The notes beneath the pieces are model-generated. The model worked only from the letters and a program-made list of their open reading frames with translations. It was not told the DNA's origin and did no database searches. From Janibacter massiliensis (lineage in GTDB: Bacteria; Actinomycetota; Actinomycetes; Actinomycetales; Dermatophilaceae): a stretch of 49,770 nucleotides of DNA. A program made the translations under genes and the position numbers. The DNA lies in assembly GCF_900289115.1 (NCBI RefSeq), contig NZ_LT985196.1, positions 2,294,214-2,343,983 on the forward strand, read 5' to 3'. Below are positions 8,060-16,196 of the stretch, piece after piece (positions within the stretch are counted from its first letter, which is position 1; each line of letters opens with the position of its first letter).

Positions 8060-9189
8060 GACGACTCCGGTCGGGGCACGGCGAAGGCGTGCGCGGAGTT
8101 CCACGCGAGCCACACGGTGTCGCCGGGACGGATGGTGTTCCGCTCCACGTCGAGGTTCTGCTCGTGCACGTTCCACCTCGCCCCGCTCGCGGTCTGCACG
8201 AGGTACTCGGTGGCGACGCCCGTGAACGAGACGTCGAGCACGGTGGCGGCGAGGTCGTTCCCACCGTGCTCCGGTCGCTCCTCGAGGATGCGGACCTTCT
8301 CGGGTCGGACCCCGAAGAGGATCTCCCCCTGCGTCACCGCGGCCCGGGCGGCCGGGATGCGCACGGTGGTGCCGGCGACGTCGGCGACGATCGCGTCGCC
8401 GTCCCGCCCGGTGACCTGCGCCGCACCGAGGTTGGACCGGCCGACGAAGTTCGCGACGAAGGCCGTGCGCGGCAGGTCGTAGAGCGCCTCGGGGTGCCCC
8501 ATCTGCTCGATCCGCCCGCCGTTCATCACCGCGACGGTGTCGGCCATGGTCATGGCCTCCTCCTGGTCGTGGGTGACGTGGACGAAGGTCAGCCCGACCT
8601 CGGTCTGGATCCGCTTGAGCTCCAGCTGCATCTCGCGCCGCAGCTTGAGGTCGAGCGCACCGAGCGGCTCGTCGAGGAGGAGCACCTCGGGCTGGTTGAC
8701 GATGGCCCGGGCGAGCGCGACCCGCTGCTGCTGACCGCCGGAGAGCTGGCCCGGCTTGCGCCCGGCGAGGTGATCCATCTGGACCAGGCGCAGCGCGTCG
8801 TCGGCCTGCTCGTGGGCGTCCTTGACCCCGCGGCGGCGGGGCCCGAACGCGACGTTGTCCCGGACGGTGAGGTGCGGGAAGAGCGCGTAGCTCTGGAAGA
8901 CGGTGTTCACCGGGCGCTCGTAGGGGCGCGTGCCGGTGAGGTCGGTCTCCCCGATGAGGACCCGTCCCTTCGTCGGCTGCTCGAGCCCGGCGATCATCCG
9001 CAGGGTCGTCGTCTTGCCGCAGCCGGAGGGGCCGAGGAGCGCGAAGAAGCTGCCGCGCGGCACGACGAGCTCGAGGTCGTCGACGACGACGTTGTCACCG
9101 AACGCCTTGGTCACGTGGTCGAGGTGGAGGTCGCCGGTGGCGGCGCGGGTCCGGGTGGCGGTCGAGCCGCGGGAGCCGAAGATGCCCAT
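8056..9189 (-). CDS. potA: Spermidine/putrescine ABC transporter ATP-binding protein PotA
   Basis: The 377-residue ATPase energises the polyamine importer. It shows Walker A GPSGCGKTT (53-61), Q-loop FQSYALFPHLTV, signature LSGGQQQR (149-156), Walker B LLLDEP (170-175) and switch His in HVTHDQEEAM. A C-terminal TOBE domain (about 260-375) contains FGVRPEKVRI and the closing AFAVPRPE. The start ATG overlaps the potD stop by one base (TGATG). The first 18 residues form a basic, Thr/Arg-rich lead-in before the ATPase domain. Domain order and the pot neighbours make PotA much more likely than a general CUT1 ATPase. Confidence 0.92.
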   Translation of the reverse strand: MGIFGSRGSTATRTRAATGDLHLDHVTKAFGDNVVVDDLELVVPRGSFFALLGPSGCGKTTTLRMIAGLEQPTKGRVLIGETDLTGTRPYERPVNTVFQSYALFPHLTVRDNVAFGPRRRGVKDAHEQADDALRLVQMDHLAGRKPGQLSGGQQQRVALARAIVNQPEVLLLDEPLGALDLKLRREMQLELKRIQTEVGLTFVHVTHDQEEAMTMADTVAVMNGGRIEQMGHPEALYDLPRTAFVANFVGRSNLGAAQVTGRDGDAIVADVAGTTVRIPAARAAVTQGEILFGVRPEKVRILEERPEHGGNDLAATVLDVSFTGVATEYLVQTASGARWNVHEQNLDVERNTIRPGDTVWLAWNSAHAFAVPRPESS

Positions 9190-10424
9190 CAGTTGCCGAC
9201 CACCTTCTGCCAGAGGGCGCTGTACTCCTGGTCCTCCTCGGGACTCAGGGCGACGAAGCCCTGGATGTTCTTCTCCCTGATGTACGCGGCGTCGGGGAAG
9301 ATGAACGGGCTCTTCGCGAGCTCGGGGTCGATCTTCTCCATCTCTGCCTGCGCGCCCTGGACGGGGCAGACGTAGTTGACCCACGCGGCGACCTGGGCGG
9401 CGACCTTCGGGTCGTAGTAGTAGTTCATGACCCGCTCGGCGTTGCGCCGGTGGGTGCTCGTGATCGGGATCATCATGTTGTCGCTCCAGATCGTCCCGCC
9501 GGACTCGGGGATGACGAACTGCCAGTCGTCGTCCTCGGTCTCGCTGCGCAGGGCAAAGAGGTCGCCGGACCACACGATCCCCGCGACCGCGTTCCCGCTC
9601 TTGAGGTCGGAAATGTAGCTGTTGCCCTTGACCCGGCGGATGTTGCCGTCCGAGATCCGCTTGTCGACCTCGTCGAGGCCGGCCTGGAACTGGTCCTTGG
9701 TGAACGCCTTGCCGAGGTCGACACCCTGGGACTGCATGATGAGGCCGACGGTGTCGCGCATCTCGGACAGGACCGAGACCCGGCCCTTGAGGTTGGGTGC
9801 CCAGAGGTCCTCGATCGTCTTGAGCTCGCGTCCCACCTTCCGGCGGTTGTAGCCGATGCCGGCGAAACCCGTCTGCCACGTGAGCGAGTACTGCCGGCCC
9901 GGGTCGAACGAGACCTCCTTGAGCGGCTCGAGGAGGTTGCCCGCGTTCGGCATCTGGATGAGCTCGAGCGGCTGCACGAGCCCCTCCCGGATGACACGGT
10001 TGGCCATCCAGTCGGTGAGCACGAAGATGTCGGTTTTGATGTCCTGCTTGGCCCGCAGCTGCGGCGCGACCTTGTTGACGTAGCTGTCGTTGTCGTCGAC
10101 ATCAACGCTGTAGGTGACCTTGATCCCGGACTTCTTCTCGAACGCCTCGAGGGTCGGGTAGTGATTGCCCGAGTCGTCCTTGTCCATGTAGGCGTCCCAG
10201 TTCGACCAGCGGACGACCTTCTCGGTCGCCGACCGGTCCGTGGGGAGCTCGACCTTGGCGGCGCCACCGGCTGGCGGGGGCGGCGGGGCGCACGCGGCGA
10301 GGGCACCCACGGCGCCGACGCCGAGCGCACCCGTGAGGAGCGCGCGGCGAGAGGCCAGGCTGGTCGAGGCGAGCCGCAGGAGCTCGCGCGTGGTGGGGTC
10401 GGCTGGAGGCCGGAAGGGCGCCAT
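9189..10424 (-). CDS. potD: Polyamine-binding lipoprotein PotD, probable Tat-type lipoprotein signal
   Basis: This 411-residue extracellular binding protein presents polyamine to PotBC. The N terminus has a twin-arginine stretch SRRALL (25-30), a hydrophobic run and a lipobox ALAAC with Cys45. It is therefore predicted to be a lipid-anchored protein, possibly exported folded by Tat. The mature part contains KVVRWSNWDAYMD, typical of the PotD/PotF family, and the late MNYYYDPKVAAQVAAWVNY found in putrescine/spermidine-binding proteins. An AAGG motif with 6 nt spacing supports the start. It is separated from patD by 59 nt, the largest gap inside the operon. Ligand preference (putrescine or spermidine) is not resolved. 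Confidence 0.9.
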   Translation of the reverse strand: MAPFRPPADPTTRELLRLASTSLASRRALLTGALGVGAVGALAACAPPPPPAGGAAKVELPTDRSATEKVVRWSNWDAYMDKDDSGNHYPTLEAFEKKSGIKVTYSVDVDDNDSYVNKVAPQLRAKQDIKTDIFVLTDWMANRVIREGLVQPLELIQMPNAGNLLEPLKEVSFDPGRQYSLTWQTGFAGIGYNRRKVGRELKTIEDLWAPNLKGRVSVLSEMRDTVGLIMQSQGVDLGKAFTKDQFQAGLDEVDKRISDGNIRRVKGNSYISDLKSGNAVAGIVWSGDLFALRSETEDDDWQFVIPESGGTIWSDNMMIPITSTHRRNAERVMNYYYDPKVAAQVAAWVNYVCPVQGAQAEMEKIDPELAKSPFIFPDAAYIREKNIQGFVALSPEEDQEYSALWQKVVGN

Positions 10425-10483
10425 GCATGCCTTCTTCCGTCGAAGGGTCGGGGTGGGAGGGGTGCGGGTGGTCCCGCCGTCCG

Positions 10484-11929
10484 TCAGGACTCGATGTTTG
10501 CCATGACGTGCTTGATCCGGGTGTAGTCCTCGAACCCGTACATCGACAGGTCCTTGCCGTACCCGGACTTCTTGAATCCGCCGTGCGGCATCTCGGCGAC
10601 GACGGGGATGTGGGTGTTGATCCACACGCAGCCGAAGTCGAGCCGGGTGCTCATGCGCATCGCCCGGCCGAAGTCCCGGGTCCACACCGACGACGCGAGT
10701 CCGTACTCGACGCCGTTGGCCCAGCGGACCGCCTCGTCCTCGTCGGTGAAGCGCTGGACCGTGATGACCGGCCCGAAGATCTCGTCCTGGATCGCCTCGT
10801 CGTCCTGGCGCAGTCCGGAGACGACGGTCGGCTCGACGAAGAAGCCGTCGCCCATCGACGCCATCCGGTGGCCACCGGCGGCGAGCGAGGCGTGGTCGGG
10901 CAGCCGGTCGATGAACCCGGTGACCCGCTCGAGCTGGTTGCGGTTGTTCACCGGCCCGAAGGCCGCGTCGGCGTCGTCGGGCATGCCGACCCTGACCTCG
11001 TTCTTCACGTACTCGGCCAGCGCGGCGACGAAGTCGTCGTGGATCCCGGGCGCGGCCAGGACGCGCGTGGCAGCCGTGCAGTCCTGGCCGGCGTTGAAGT
11101 ACCCGGCGCCGGCGATCCCTGCGACCGCCTGCTCGATGTCGGCGTCGTCGAAGACGACGACGGGCGCCTTGCCGCCGAGCTCGAGGTGGACCCGCTTGAG
11201 GTTCTTCGCCGCAGAACCGGCGACCTCGATGCCCGCTCGGACGGACCCGGTGATCGCGACGAGACCCGGCGTGTCGTGCTCGACGACGAGCCGACCGGTG
11301 TCCCGGTCGCCGGTGACGACGTTGAACGCGCCCTCGGGGAGGAACTCCGAGGCGATCTCGGCCATGAGGAGGGTCGACTCCGGGGTCGTGTCGCTCGGCT
11401 TGATGACGATCGTGTTCCCCGCTGCGAGCGCGGGGGCGATCTTCCAGGCCGCCATCATCATCGGGTAGTTCCACGGGGTGACCTGGCCGACGACGCCGAT
11501 GGGCTCACGGCGGATCCAGCTCGTGTGGCCCGGCATGTATTCCCCCGCGGCGCGCCCCTCGAGGACCCGTGCGGCGCCGGCGAAGAACCGGATCTGGTCG
11601 CACATCGGCGGGATCTCCTCGGACGCCGTGAGCGCCTTCGGCTTGCCGGTGTTCTCGGTCTCGACGGCGATGAGCTCCTCGGCCCGCGCCTCGTACGCGT
11701 CGGCGATCTTCAGCAGGGCCGCCTGGCGCTCCGAGGGGGTGGTCCGCCCCCAGGTCTCGAAGGCCGTGGCCGCCGCCGCGTAGGCCGCGTCGACGTCCGC
11801 CTCGGTCCCGACCGGGGCGGAGGCGACGACCGCGCCGGTCGAGGGGTCGATGACGTCCTGGCGTCGGCCTCCGTGGGCCTCGACGTACTGACCGTTGACG
11901 AAGTTGCGCAGCTGGCGGGGGGTGCTCAC
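10484..11929 (-). CDS. patD: Gamma-aminobutyraldehyde dehydrogenase
   Basis: The 481-residue aldehyde dehydrogenase converts 4-aminobutyraldehyde (1-pyrroline) to GABA. It matches E. coli PatD (as remembered) in family-specific spots: [17 protein letters not shown] (115-131), [12 protein letters not shown] (152-163), [13 protein letters not shown] (277-289) and the closing [20 protein letters not shown]. Catalytic residues are Glu250 in LELGGKAP and Cys284. The GTG start has GGAGAGG 7 nt upstream; longer open frames run into the promoter region. It is the first gene of the minus-strand polyamine operon and diverges from the Lrp regulator across 188 nt, the natural point of control. Confidence 0.9.
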   Translation of the reverse strand: MSTPRQLRNFVNGQYVEAHGGRRQDVIDPSTGAVVASAPVGTEADVDAAYAAAATAFETWGRTTPSERQAALLKIADAYEARAEELIAVETENTGKPKALTASEEIPPMCDQIRFFAGAARVLEGRAAGEYMPGHTSWIRREPIGVVGQVTPWNYPMMMAAWKIAPALAAGNTIVIKPSDTTPESTLLMAEIASEFLPEGAFNVVTGDRDTGRLVVEHDTPGLVAITGSVRAGIEVAGSAAKNLKRVHLELGGKAPVVVFDDADIEQAVAGIAGAGYFNAGQDCTAATRVLAAPGIHDDFVAALAEYVKNEVRVGMPDDADAAFGPVNNRNQLERVTGFIDRLPDHASLAAGGHRMASMGDGFFVEPTVVSGLRQDDEAIQDEIFGPVITVQRFTDEDEAVRWANGVEYGLASSVWTRDFGRAMRMSTRLDFGCVWINTHIPVVAEMPHGGFKKSGYGKDLSMYGFEDYTRIKHVMANIES

Positions 11930-11970
11930 GGCTTGGCCTCTCCTCGATGAGGGGTCTTGAAGTGACCCCG

Positions 11971-11999
11971 ACCATAGACCGCCGCCGCCACCCATGGAA
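11971..11999 (-). promoter_or_regulatory. Predicted promoter of the patD-pot operon
   Basis: On the minus strand a TATGGT -10 hexamer (11976-11971) is preceded, 17 nt away, by a weak -35 TTCCAT (11999-11994). Transcription would start near 11964 and give a leader of about 35 nt carrying the GGAGAGG ribosome site of patD. The assignment rests on hexamer spacing alone. Confidence 0.45.
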
Positions 12000-12000
12000 G

Positions 12001-12071
12001 GGAAACTCGCAACGAATTTCGACTTTTTCGCCGGTAACCGGCATGAAACACGCCGGAAACGACGAATTGCG
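12001..12071. promoter_or_regulatory. Repeated bipartite motif between patD and lrp, candidate Lrp operators
   Basis: GGAAAC followed by ACGAATT occurs twice: 12001-12006 with 12012-12018, and 12055-12060 with 12062-12068. The ACGAATTnCG halves are 50 bp apart, about five helical turns. Between them lies a perfect dyad GCCGG-TAA-CCGGC (12030-12042). Lrp/AsnC proteins usually bind several phased, A/T-containing sites at divergent promoters, so these are candidate sites for the adjacent regulator. Binding is inferred. Confidence 0.4.
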
Positions 12072-12105
12072 TCGGACAGGGGTCGCCTGACCAAGGATCA
12101 CGCGC

Positions 12106-12111
12106 TACGGT
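12106..12111 (+). promoter_or_regulatory. -10 element of the lrp gene, leaderless layout
   Basis: TACGGT is followed by exactly 6 nt and then the ATG. Transcription would therefore start at the start codon, and no Shine-Dalgarno is present. No good -35 is visible at 17-18 nt. Confidence 0.5.
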
Positions 12112-12117
12112 GCTCGC

Positions 12118-12612
12118 ATGTCGCCATTCCCCCCGCCCCGTAGACGTGGGACCGCCACGGACGAGAACGGGCTCGACGGCATCTCGAAGGCGATCATCGA
12201 GACGCTCCAGAAGGACGGCCGCCAGCCGTACGCGTCGATCGCCAAGCAGGTCGGGCTCTCCGAGACGGCGGTGCGCCAGCGGGTGCAACGCCTCCTCGAG
12301 GACGACGTCATGCAGGTCGTCGCCGTCACCGATCCGCTCCAGGTGGGCTTCCACCGGCAGGCCATGATCGCCATCACCGTCGAGGGCGACCTTCGCCCGG
12401 TCGGGGATGCCCTCACGGAGATGCCGGAGGTCAGCTACGTCGTCACGACCGCCGGCAGCGTCGACCTCCTCGCGGAGGTCGTCTGCGAGGACGACGACGA
12501 GCTGCTCGACCTGCTCACCACCCGGATCCGCACGCTGCCCGGCGTGCGGACGACCGAGACCTTCGTCTATCTGAAACTCAACAAGCAGCACTACGACTGG
12601 GGAACACGATGA
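12118..12612 (+). CDS. Lrp/AsnC-family transcriptional regulator of the polyamine locus
   Basis: The 164-residue protein has an N-terminal winged helix-turn-helix (DGISKAIIETLQKDGRQPYA, then SETAVRQRVQRLLED, about residues 21-63). The C-terminal RAM/ASNC effector domain contains VVAVTDPLQVGFHRQAMIAI and a late GVRTTETFVYLKL. Lrp-type proteins form octamers and sense amino acids or related metabolites through the RAM domain. It is divergent from patD and its stop overlaps the aminotransferase ATG (ATGA), so regulator and enzyme are made together. The first 17 residues are a basic, Pro/Arg-rich extension. It probably senses a polyamine-pathway compound such as GABA or putrescine; this is inference from position. 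Confidence 0.88.
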   Translation: MSPFPPPRRRGTATDENGLDGISKAIIETLQKDGRQPYASIAKQVGLSETAVRQRVQRLLEDDVMQVVAVTDPLQVGFHRQAMIAITVEGDLRPVGDALTEMPEVSYVVTTAGSVDLLAEVVCEDDDELLDLLTTRIRTLPGVRTTETFVYLKLNKQHYDWGTR

Positions 12613-14030
12613 CCACGACACACCAGGAGACCCCGAGCACGCCGGAGCCCGGGCGCACCCCGCTCGGTACGCCGCGCGCGCAGGCCGCCCGGGACAACCT
12701 GTGGCTCCACTTCACGCGCCACTCGGTGCTCGAGGAGGGCAACGACGTCCCGATCATCGTCCGCGGCGAGGGCCACACGATCTGGGACGCGAACGGCAAG
12801 GAGTACATCGACGGGCTTGCGGGCCTCTTCGTCGTCCAGGTCGGGCACGGCCGGGCCGAGCTCGCCGAGGCGGCCGCCAAGCAGGCCGAGCAGCTCGCGT
12901 TCTTCCCGCTGTGGTCGTACGCCCACCCCGCGGCGATCGACCTCGCGGAGCGGCTCGCGGCCGGCGCCCCGGGCGACCTCAACCGGGTCTTCTTCACCAC
13001 CGGCGGCGGCGAGGCCGTGGAGTCCGCGTGGAAGCTGGCCAAGCAGTACTTCAAGATGACCGGCAAGCCCCACAAGCACAAGGTCATCTCCCGGTCGATC
13101 GCCTACCACGGCACGCCGCAGGGCGCCCTGTCGATCACCGGCCTGCCGCCGCTGAAGGCCGACTTCGAGCCGCTGGTGCCCGGTGCGCACAAGGTGCCGA
13201 ACACGAACATCTACCGCGCCGACGAGCACCTGCGCGACGACCCCAAGGCGTTCGGCCGGTGGGCTGCCGACCGGATCGCCGAGGCGATCGAGTTCGAGGG
13301 GCCCGAGACCGTCGCGGCCGTCTTCCTCGAGCCCGTGCAGAACGCCGGTGGCTGCTTCCCGCCGCCGCCCGGGTACTTCGAGCGCGTGCGCGAGATCTGC
13401 GACGAGTACGACGTCCTGCTCGTCTCCGACGAGGTCATCTGCGCCTTCGGCCGCGTCGGGTCGATGTTCGCCTCGACCGACTTCGGGTACCAGCCGGACA
13501 TCATCACGTGCGCCAAGGGCATGACCTCGGGCTACTCCCCCATCGGCGCGATGATCGCCAGCGACCGTCTCTTCGAGCCCTTCAGGAAGGGCACGGCGAT
13601 GTACGCGCACGGCTTCACCTTCGGCGGTCACCCGGTGAGCGCCGCGGTCGCGATGGCCAACCTCGACATCTTCGAGCGCGAGGGCCTCAACGACCACGTC
13701 AAGGAGAACAGCCCGGCCTTCCGGCGGACGCTCGAGAAGCTCCTCGACCTGCCGCTCGTCGGTGATGTCCGCGGCGAGGGCTACTTCTTCGGGATCGAGC
13801 TCGTCAAGGACAAGGCGACGCGCGAGACGTTCGACGAGGCGGAGTCCGAGCGGCTCCTGCGCGGGTACCTCAGCAAGGCGCTCTTCGACGCCGGGCTGTA
13901 CTGCCGCGCCGACGACCGGGGCGACCCGGTGATCCAGCTCGCGCCGCCGCTGACGATCGGGCAGCCGGAGTTCGACGACATCGAGCAGCGGCTCCGCTCG
14001 GTCCTCCAGGGCGCCGCGAAGCACCTCTGA
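12609..14030 (+). CDS. Class III (PLP) aminotransferase, probable putrescine transaminase
   Basis: The 473-residue protein is a fold-type I class III aminotransferase. It has the phosphate-binding FTTGGGEAVESAWKLA (129-144), an aromatic SIAYHGTPQGA, the cofactor-contacting SDEVICAFGR (273-282) and the Schiff-base lysine Lys303 in DIITCAKGMTSGYSP. The family moves omega-amino groups, for example from putrescine, GABA or beta-alanine, to pyruvate or 2-oxoglutarate. Translational coupling to the Lrp gene and the facing patD-pot operon suggest it makes 4-aminobutyraldehyde from putrescine, or succinate semialdehyde from GABA. No separate GabT is present in the window, so it might serve both steps. 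The gene ends just before a strong terminator. Confidence 0.85.
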   Translation: MTTTHQETPSTPEPGRTPLGTPRAQAARDNLWLHFTRHSVLEEGNDVPIIVRGEGHTIWDANGKEYIDGLAGLFVVQVGHGRAELAEAAAKQAEQLAFFPLWSYAHPAAIDLAERLAAGAPGDLNRVFFTTGGGEAVESAWKLAKQYFKMTGKPHKHKVISRSIAYHGTPQGALSITGLPPLKADFEPLVPGAHKVPNTNIYRADEHLRDDPKAFGRWAADRIAEAIEFEGPETVAAVFLEPVQNAGGCFPPPPGYFERVREICDEYDVLLVSDEVICAFGRVGSMFASTDFGYQPDIITCAKGMTSGYSPIGAMIASDRLFEPFRKGTAMYAHGFTFGGHPVSAAVAMANLDIFEREGLNDHVKENSPAFRRTLEKLLDLPLVGDVRGEGYFFGIELVKDKATRETFDEAESERLLRGYLSKALFDAGLYCRADDRGDPVIQLAPPLTIGQPEFDDIEQRLRSVLQGAAKHL

Positions 14031-14037
14031 TCGACGC

Positions 14038-14088
14038 CACGACGACCGAGGCCCCCGACCGTTGCGGTCGGGGGCCTCGGTCGTCGTG
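14038..14088. terminator. Strong bidirectional terminator hairpin
   Basis: Perfect 23-bp inverted repeat (14038-14060 and 14066-14088) with a 5-nt loop GTTGC, between the aminotransferase and the convergent sugar permease gene. There is no clear U-tract, as is common in GC-rich actinobacteria. It can serve both strands. Confidence 0.85.
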
Positions 14089-14096
14089 CCGGGCGG

Positions 14097-15383
14097 TCAG
14101 GCCCGTCCGGCCGCGGCGCGGGTGCGCCGGCTCACCGAGTCGATGATGACCGCGAGCAGGAGGACCGCACCGGTGACCATGTAGCGGATCGAGCTGTCGA
14201 GATCGAGCAGGTTGAGCCCGCTGCTGATCGACGTGATGACGAGGATGCCCAGGAGGGCCGACCACGCCGATCCGCGCCCGCCGAACAGGCTCGTCCCACC
14301 GATGACGGCGGCGGCGATCGCGTTGAGGTTCGTGTCGGCCGCACCGGAGCTCTGGTTCGCCGCCGCGAGGCGCGCCGCGGCGAAGATGCCGCCGAGGGCC
14401 GCGAACGTCGAGCACAGCGCGAAGACCGACAGGTAGATCGCCCTCACCTTGATGCCCGCCCGCCGCGCGGCCTCGACGTTGCCCCCGACGGCCATGACGG
14501 AGCGTCCCCACCGGGTGCGCCGCAGTGCGACGTCCATGACGACGACGAGCGCGAGGAACACGAGGAACATCACCGACAGCCCACGACCCCGGTTGAGGTA
14601 CCACAGCGGCGCCAGGAGGAGGAGGGCCAGGAGCGCGGCCCGCACGAGCGTGCCCGCCAGCCCCTCGGTCGAGAGCCCGGCCGCGGCCCGTCGGCGGTCC
14701 GAGACGACCCGCGCGATCAGGTAGGCGAGCACCGCGGCGAGCGCGACGAGGTAGGAGACGACCGGGGTGAGGAACGACTTCTGCGCGAACTGGACGACCG
14801 GGCTGTCGAAGTCGAGGTTGATCGTCCCCTCCTTGCCCAGGACGAACAGCTGCAGTCCTTGGAAGGCGAGGAGGCCCGCGAGGGTGATGACGAAGCTCGG
14901 CACCCCGAACCTCGTGAACAGCGCGCCGTAGACGAGGCCGATGAGCGTGCCGACGAGGATCGTCGCCACGAGGGCCAGGGCGAGCGGCCAGCCGCGGTTG
15001 ACGAGGGTGACCGCGAGGATCGCCGACGCCAGGCCGCTGACCGAGCCGACCGACAGGTCGATCTCCCCGAGCAGGAGGACCAGGACGATCCCGATGGCGA
15101 TCGTCCCGATGGCCGCGCTCTGCACGGTGAGGTTGACGAGGTTGCGCGGGGAGAGGAAGGCGTCGTTGAGGCTGCCGAAGACGGCCCAGATGATGACGAG
15201 CCCGACGACGACCGGGAGCGAGCCGAGGTCGCCGGAGCGGATCCGGTCCCAGGCCTCCGCGACGGTGCCACCGACCCCCGAGCGCCGGGCGACGAGGCGT
15301 TCGTCGCTGCGGTCTGCGGGCACGGCGGCGTTGGTCGAGGCGGTGGGGTCGACGTCGTGGTTCTGCGGCGTCGTGGTGCTCAT
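14097..15383 (-). CDS. Sugar ABC transporter permease (XylH/RbsC type)
   Basis: The 428-residue membrane protein belongs to the CUT2 permease family. After a hydrophilic N-terminal 50 residues come about 10 helices. GIVLVLLLGEIDLSVGSVSG (about 100-119) is the diagnostic loop of this family, and AVIGGTSLFGGRGSAWSALLG near the C terminus is the other. Such permeases import monosaccharides such as xylose or ribose. Its ATG overlaps the ATPase stop by 4 nt (ATGA). The three transporter genes are in the order binding protein, ATPase, permease. The exact sugar is unknown. Confidence 0.9.
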   Translation of the reverse strand: MSTTTPQNHDVDPTASTNAAVPADRSDERLVARRSGVGGTVAEAWDRIRSGDLGSLPVVVGLVIIWAVFGSLNDAFLSPRNLVNLTVQSAAIGTIAIGIVLVLLLGEIDLSVGSVSGLASAILAVTLVNRGWPLALALVATILVGTLIGLVYGALFTRFGVPSFVITLAGLLAFQGLQLFVLGKEGTINLDFDSPVVQFAQKSFLTPVVSYLVALAAVLAYLIARVVSDRRRAAAGLSTEGLAGTLVRAALLALLLLAPLWYLNRGRGLSVMFLVFLALVVVMDVALRRTRWGRSVMAVGGNVEAARRAGIKVRAIYLSVFALCSTFAALGGIFAAARLAAANQSSGAADTNLNAIAAAVIGGTSLFGGRGSAWSALLGILVITSISSGLNLLDLDSSIRYMVTGAVLLLAVIIDSVSRRTRAAAGRA

Positions 15384-16180
15384 CGGACGACCTCCTCGGT
15401 CGTGCGGCGCGCGGCGCGCGCCGAGACGGCGTTGCTCGTCGCCCCCGTGATGGCGGCGATGATCTCCTGGACGTTCGTCGACGCGACGTCGAAGGTCCCG
15501 TTGTTGCGACCCAGGCGCAGGACGCACACCCGGTCGGCGACGGCCATCACGTCGGACATGTTGTGGCTGATGAGGATGACGGCGAGGCCGTTGTCCCGCA
15601 GCCGCTCGACGAGGTTGAGCACCTCGGCCGTCTGGGCGACCCCGAGGGCCGCCGTCGGCTCGTCGAGCATGACGATCTTCGGGTCGCCGAGGATCGACCG
15701 GGCGATCGCCACGGTCTGCCGCTGGCCGCCGGAGAGGCTGGCCACGGGGATCCGGACGGACGGGATCTTCGCGCTCAGCTGCCGCAGCAGCCGCCAGCTC
15801 TCCTGCTCCATCGCGGCCTCGTCGAGCAGCCCGCCCGAGCGGAGCTCCCGACCGAGGAAGAGGTTGCCGACGACGTCGAGGTTGTCGCACAGCGCGAGGT
15901 CCTGGTAGACCGTCGCGATCCCGAGCCGCTGGGACTCGGCCGGACTGCTGATCGACACCTCGCGTCCGTCGACGGACACCCGGCCGGAGTCGGGGACGTA
16001 GACGCCGGCGATGGCCTTGACGAGGGTGGACTTGCCGGCGCCGTTGTCGCCGACAAGGGCCACGACCTCGCCCGGACGGACGTCGAAGTCGATGTCCTTG
16101 AGCGCCTGCACGGCACCGAACCGCTTGGACAGACCGGTGATCGACAGCACCGGCTCACCGGGCGAGGTCGTGGTCATCAC
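15380..16180 (-). CDS. Sugar ABC transporter ATPase, single-domain (half-size) form
   Basis: The protein has 266 residues and one ATPase domain: Walker A VGDNGAGKST (43-52), Q-loop YQDLALCDNLDV, signature LSGGQRQ, Walker B IVMLDEPTAALG and switch LISHNMSDV. Classic CUT2 ATPases such as RbsA or XylG have two tandem domains and about 500 residues, so this is a half-size version that should work as a homodimer. The C-terminal 20 residues are Ala/Arg-rich. Two adjacent starts are possible: GTG at the listed end, 5 nt after GGAGG, or the ATG immediately following. It serves the permease that overlaps it. Confidence 0.88.
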   Translation of the reverse strand: MMTTTSPGEPVLSITGLSKRFGAVQALKDIDFDVRPGEVVALVGDNGAGKSTLVKAIAGVYVPDSGRVSVDGREVSISSPAESQRLGIATVYQDLALCDNLDVVGNLFLGRELRSGGLLDEAAMEQESWRLLRQLSAKIPSVRIPVASLSGGQRQTVAIARSILGDPKIVMLDEPTAALGVAQTAEVLNLVERLRDNGLAVILISHNMSDVMAVADRVCVLRLGRNNGTFDVASTNVQEIIAAITGATSNAVSARAARRTTEEVVR

Positions 16181-16196
16181 GTGCTCCTCCGCCCCG

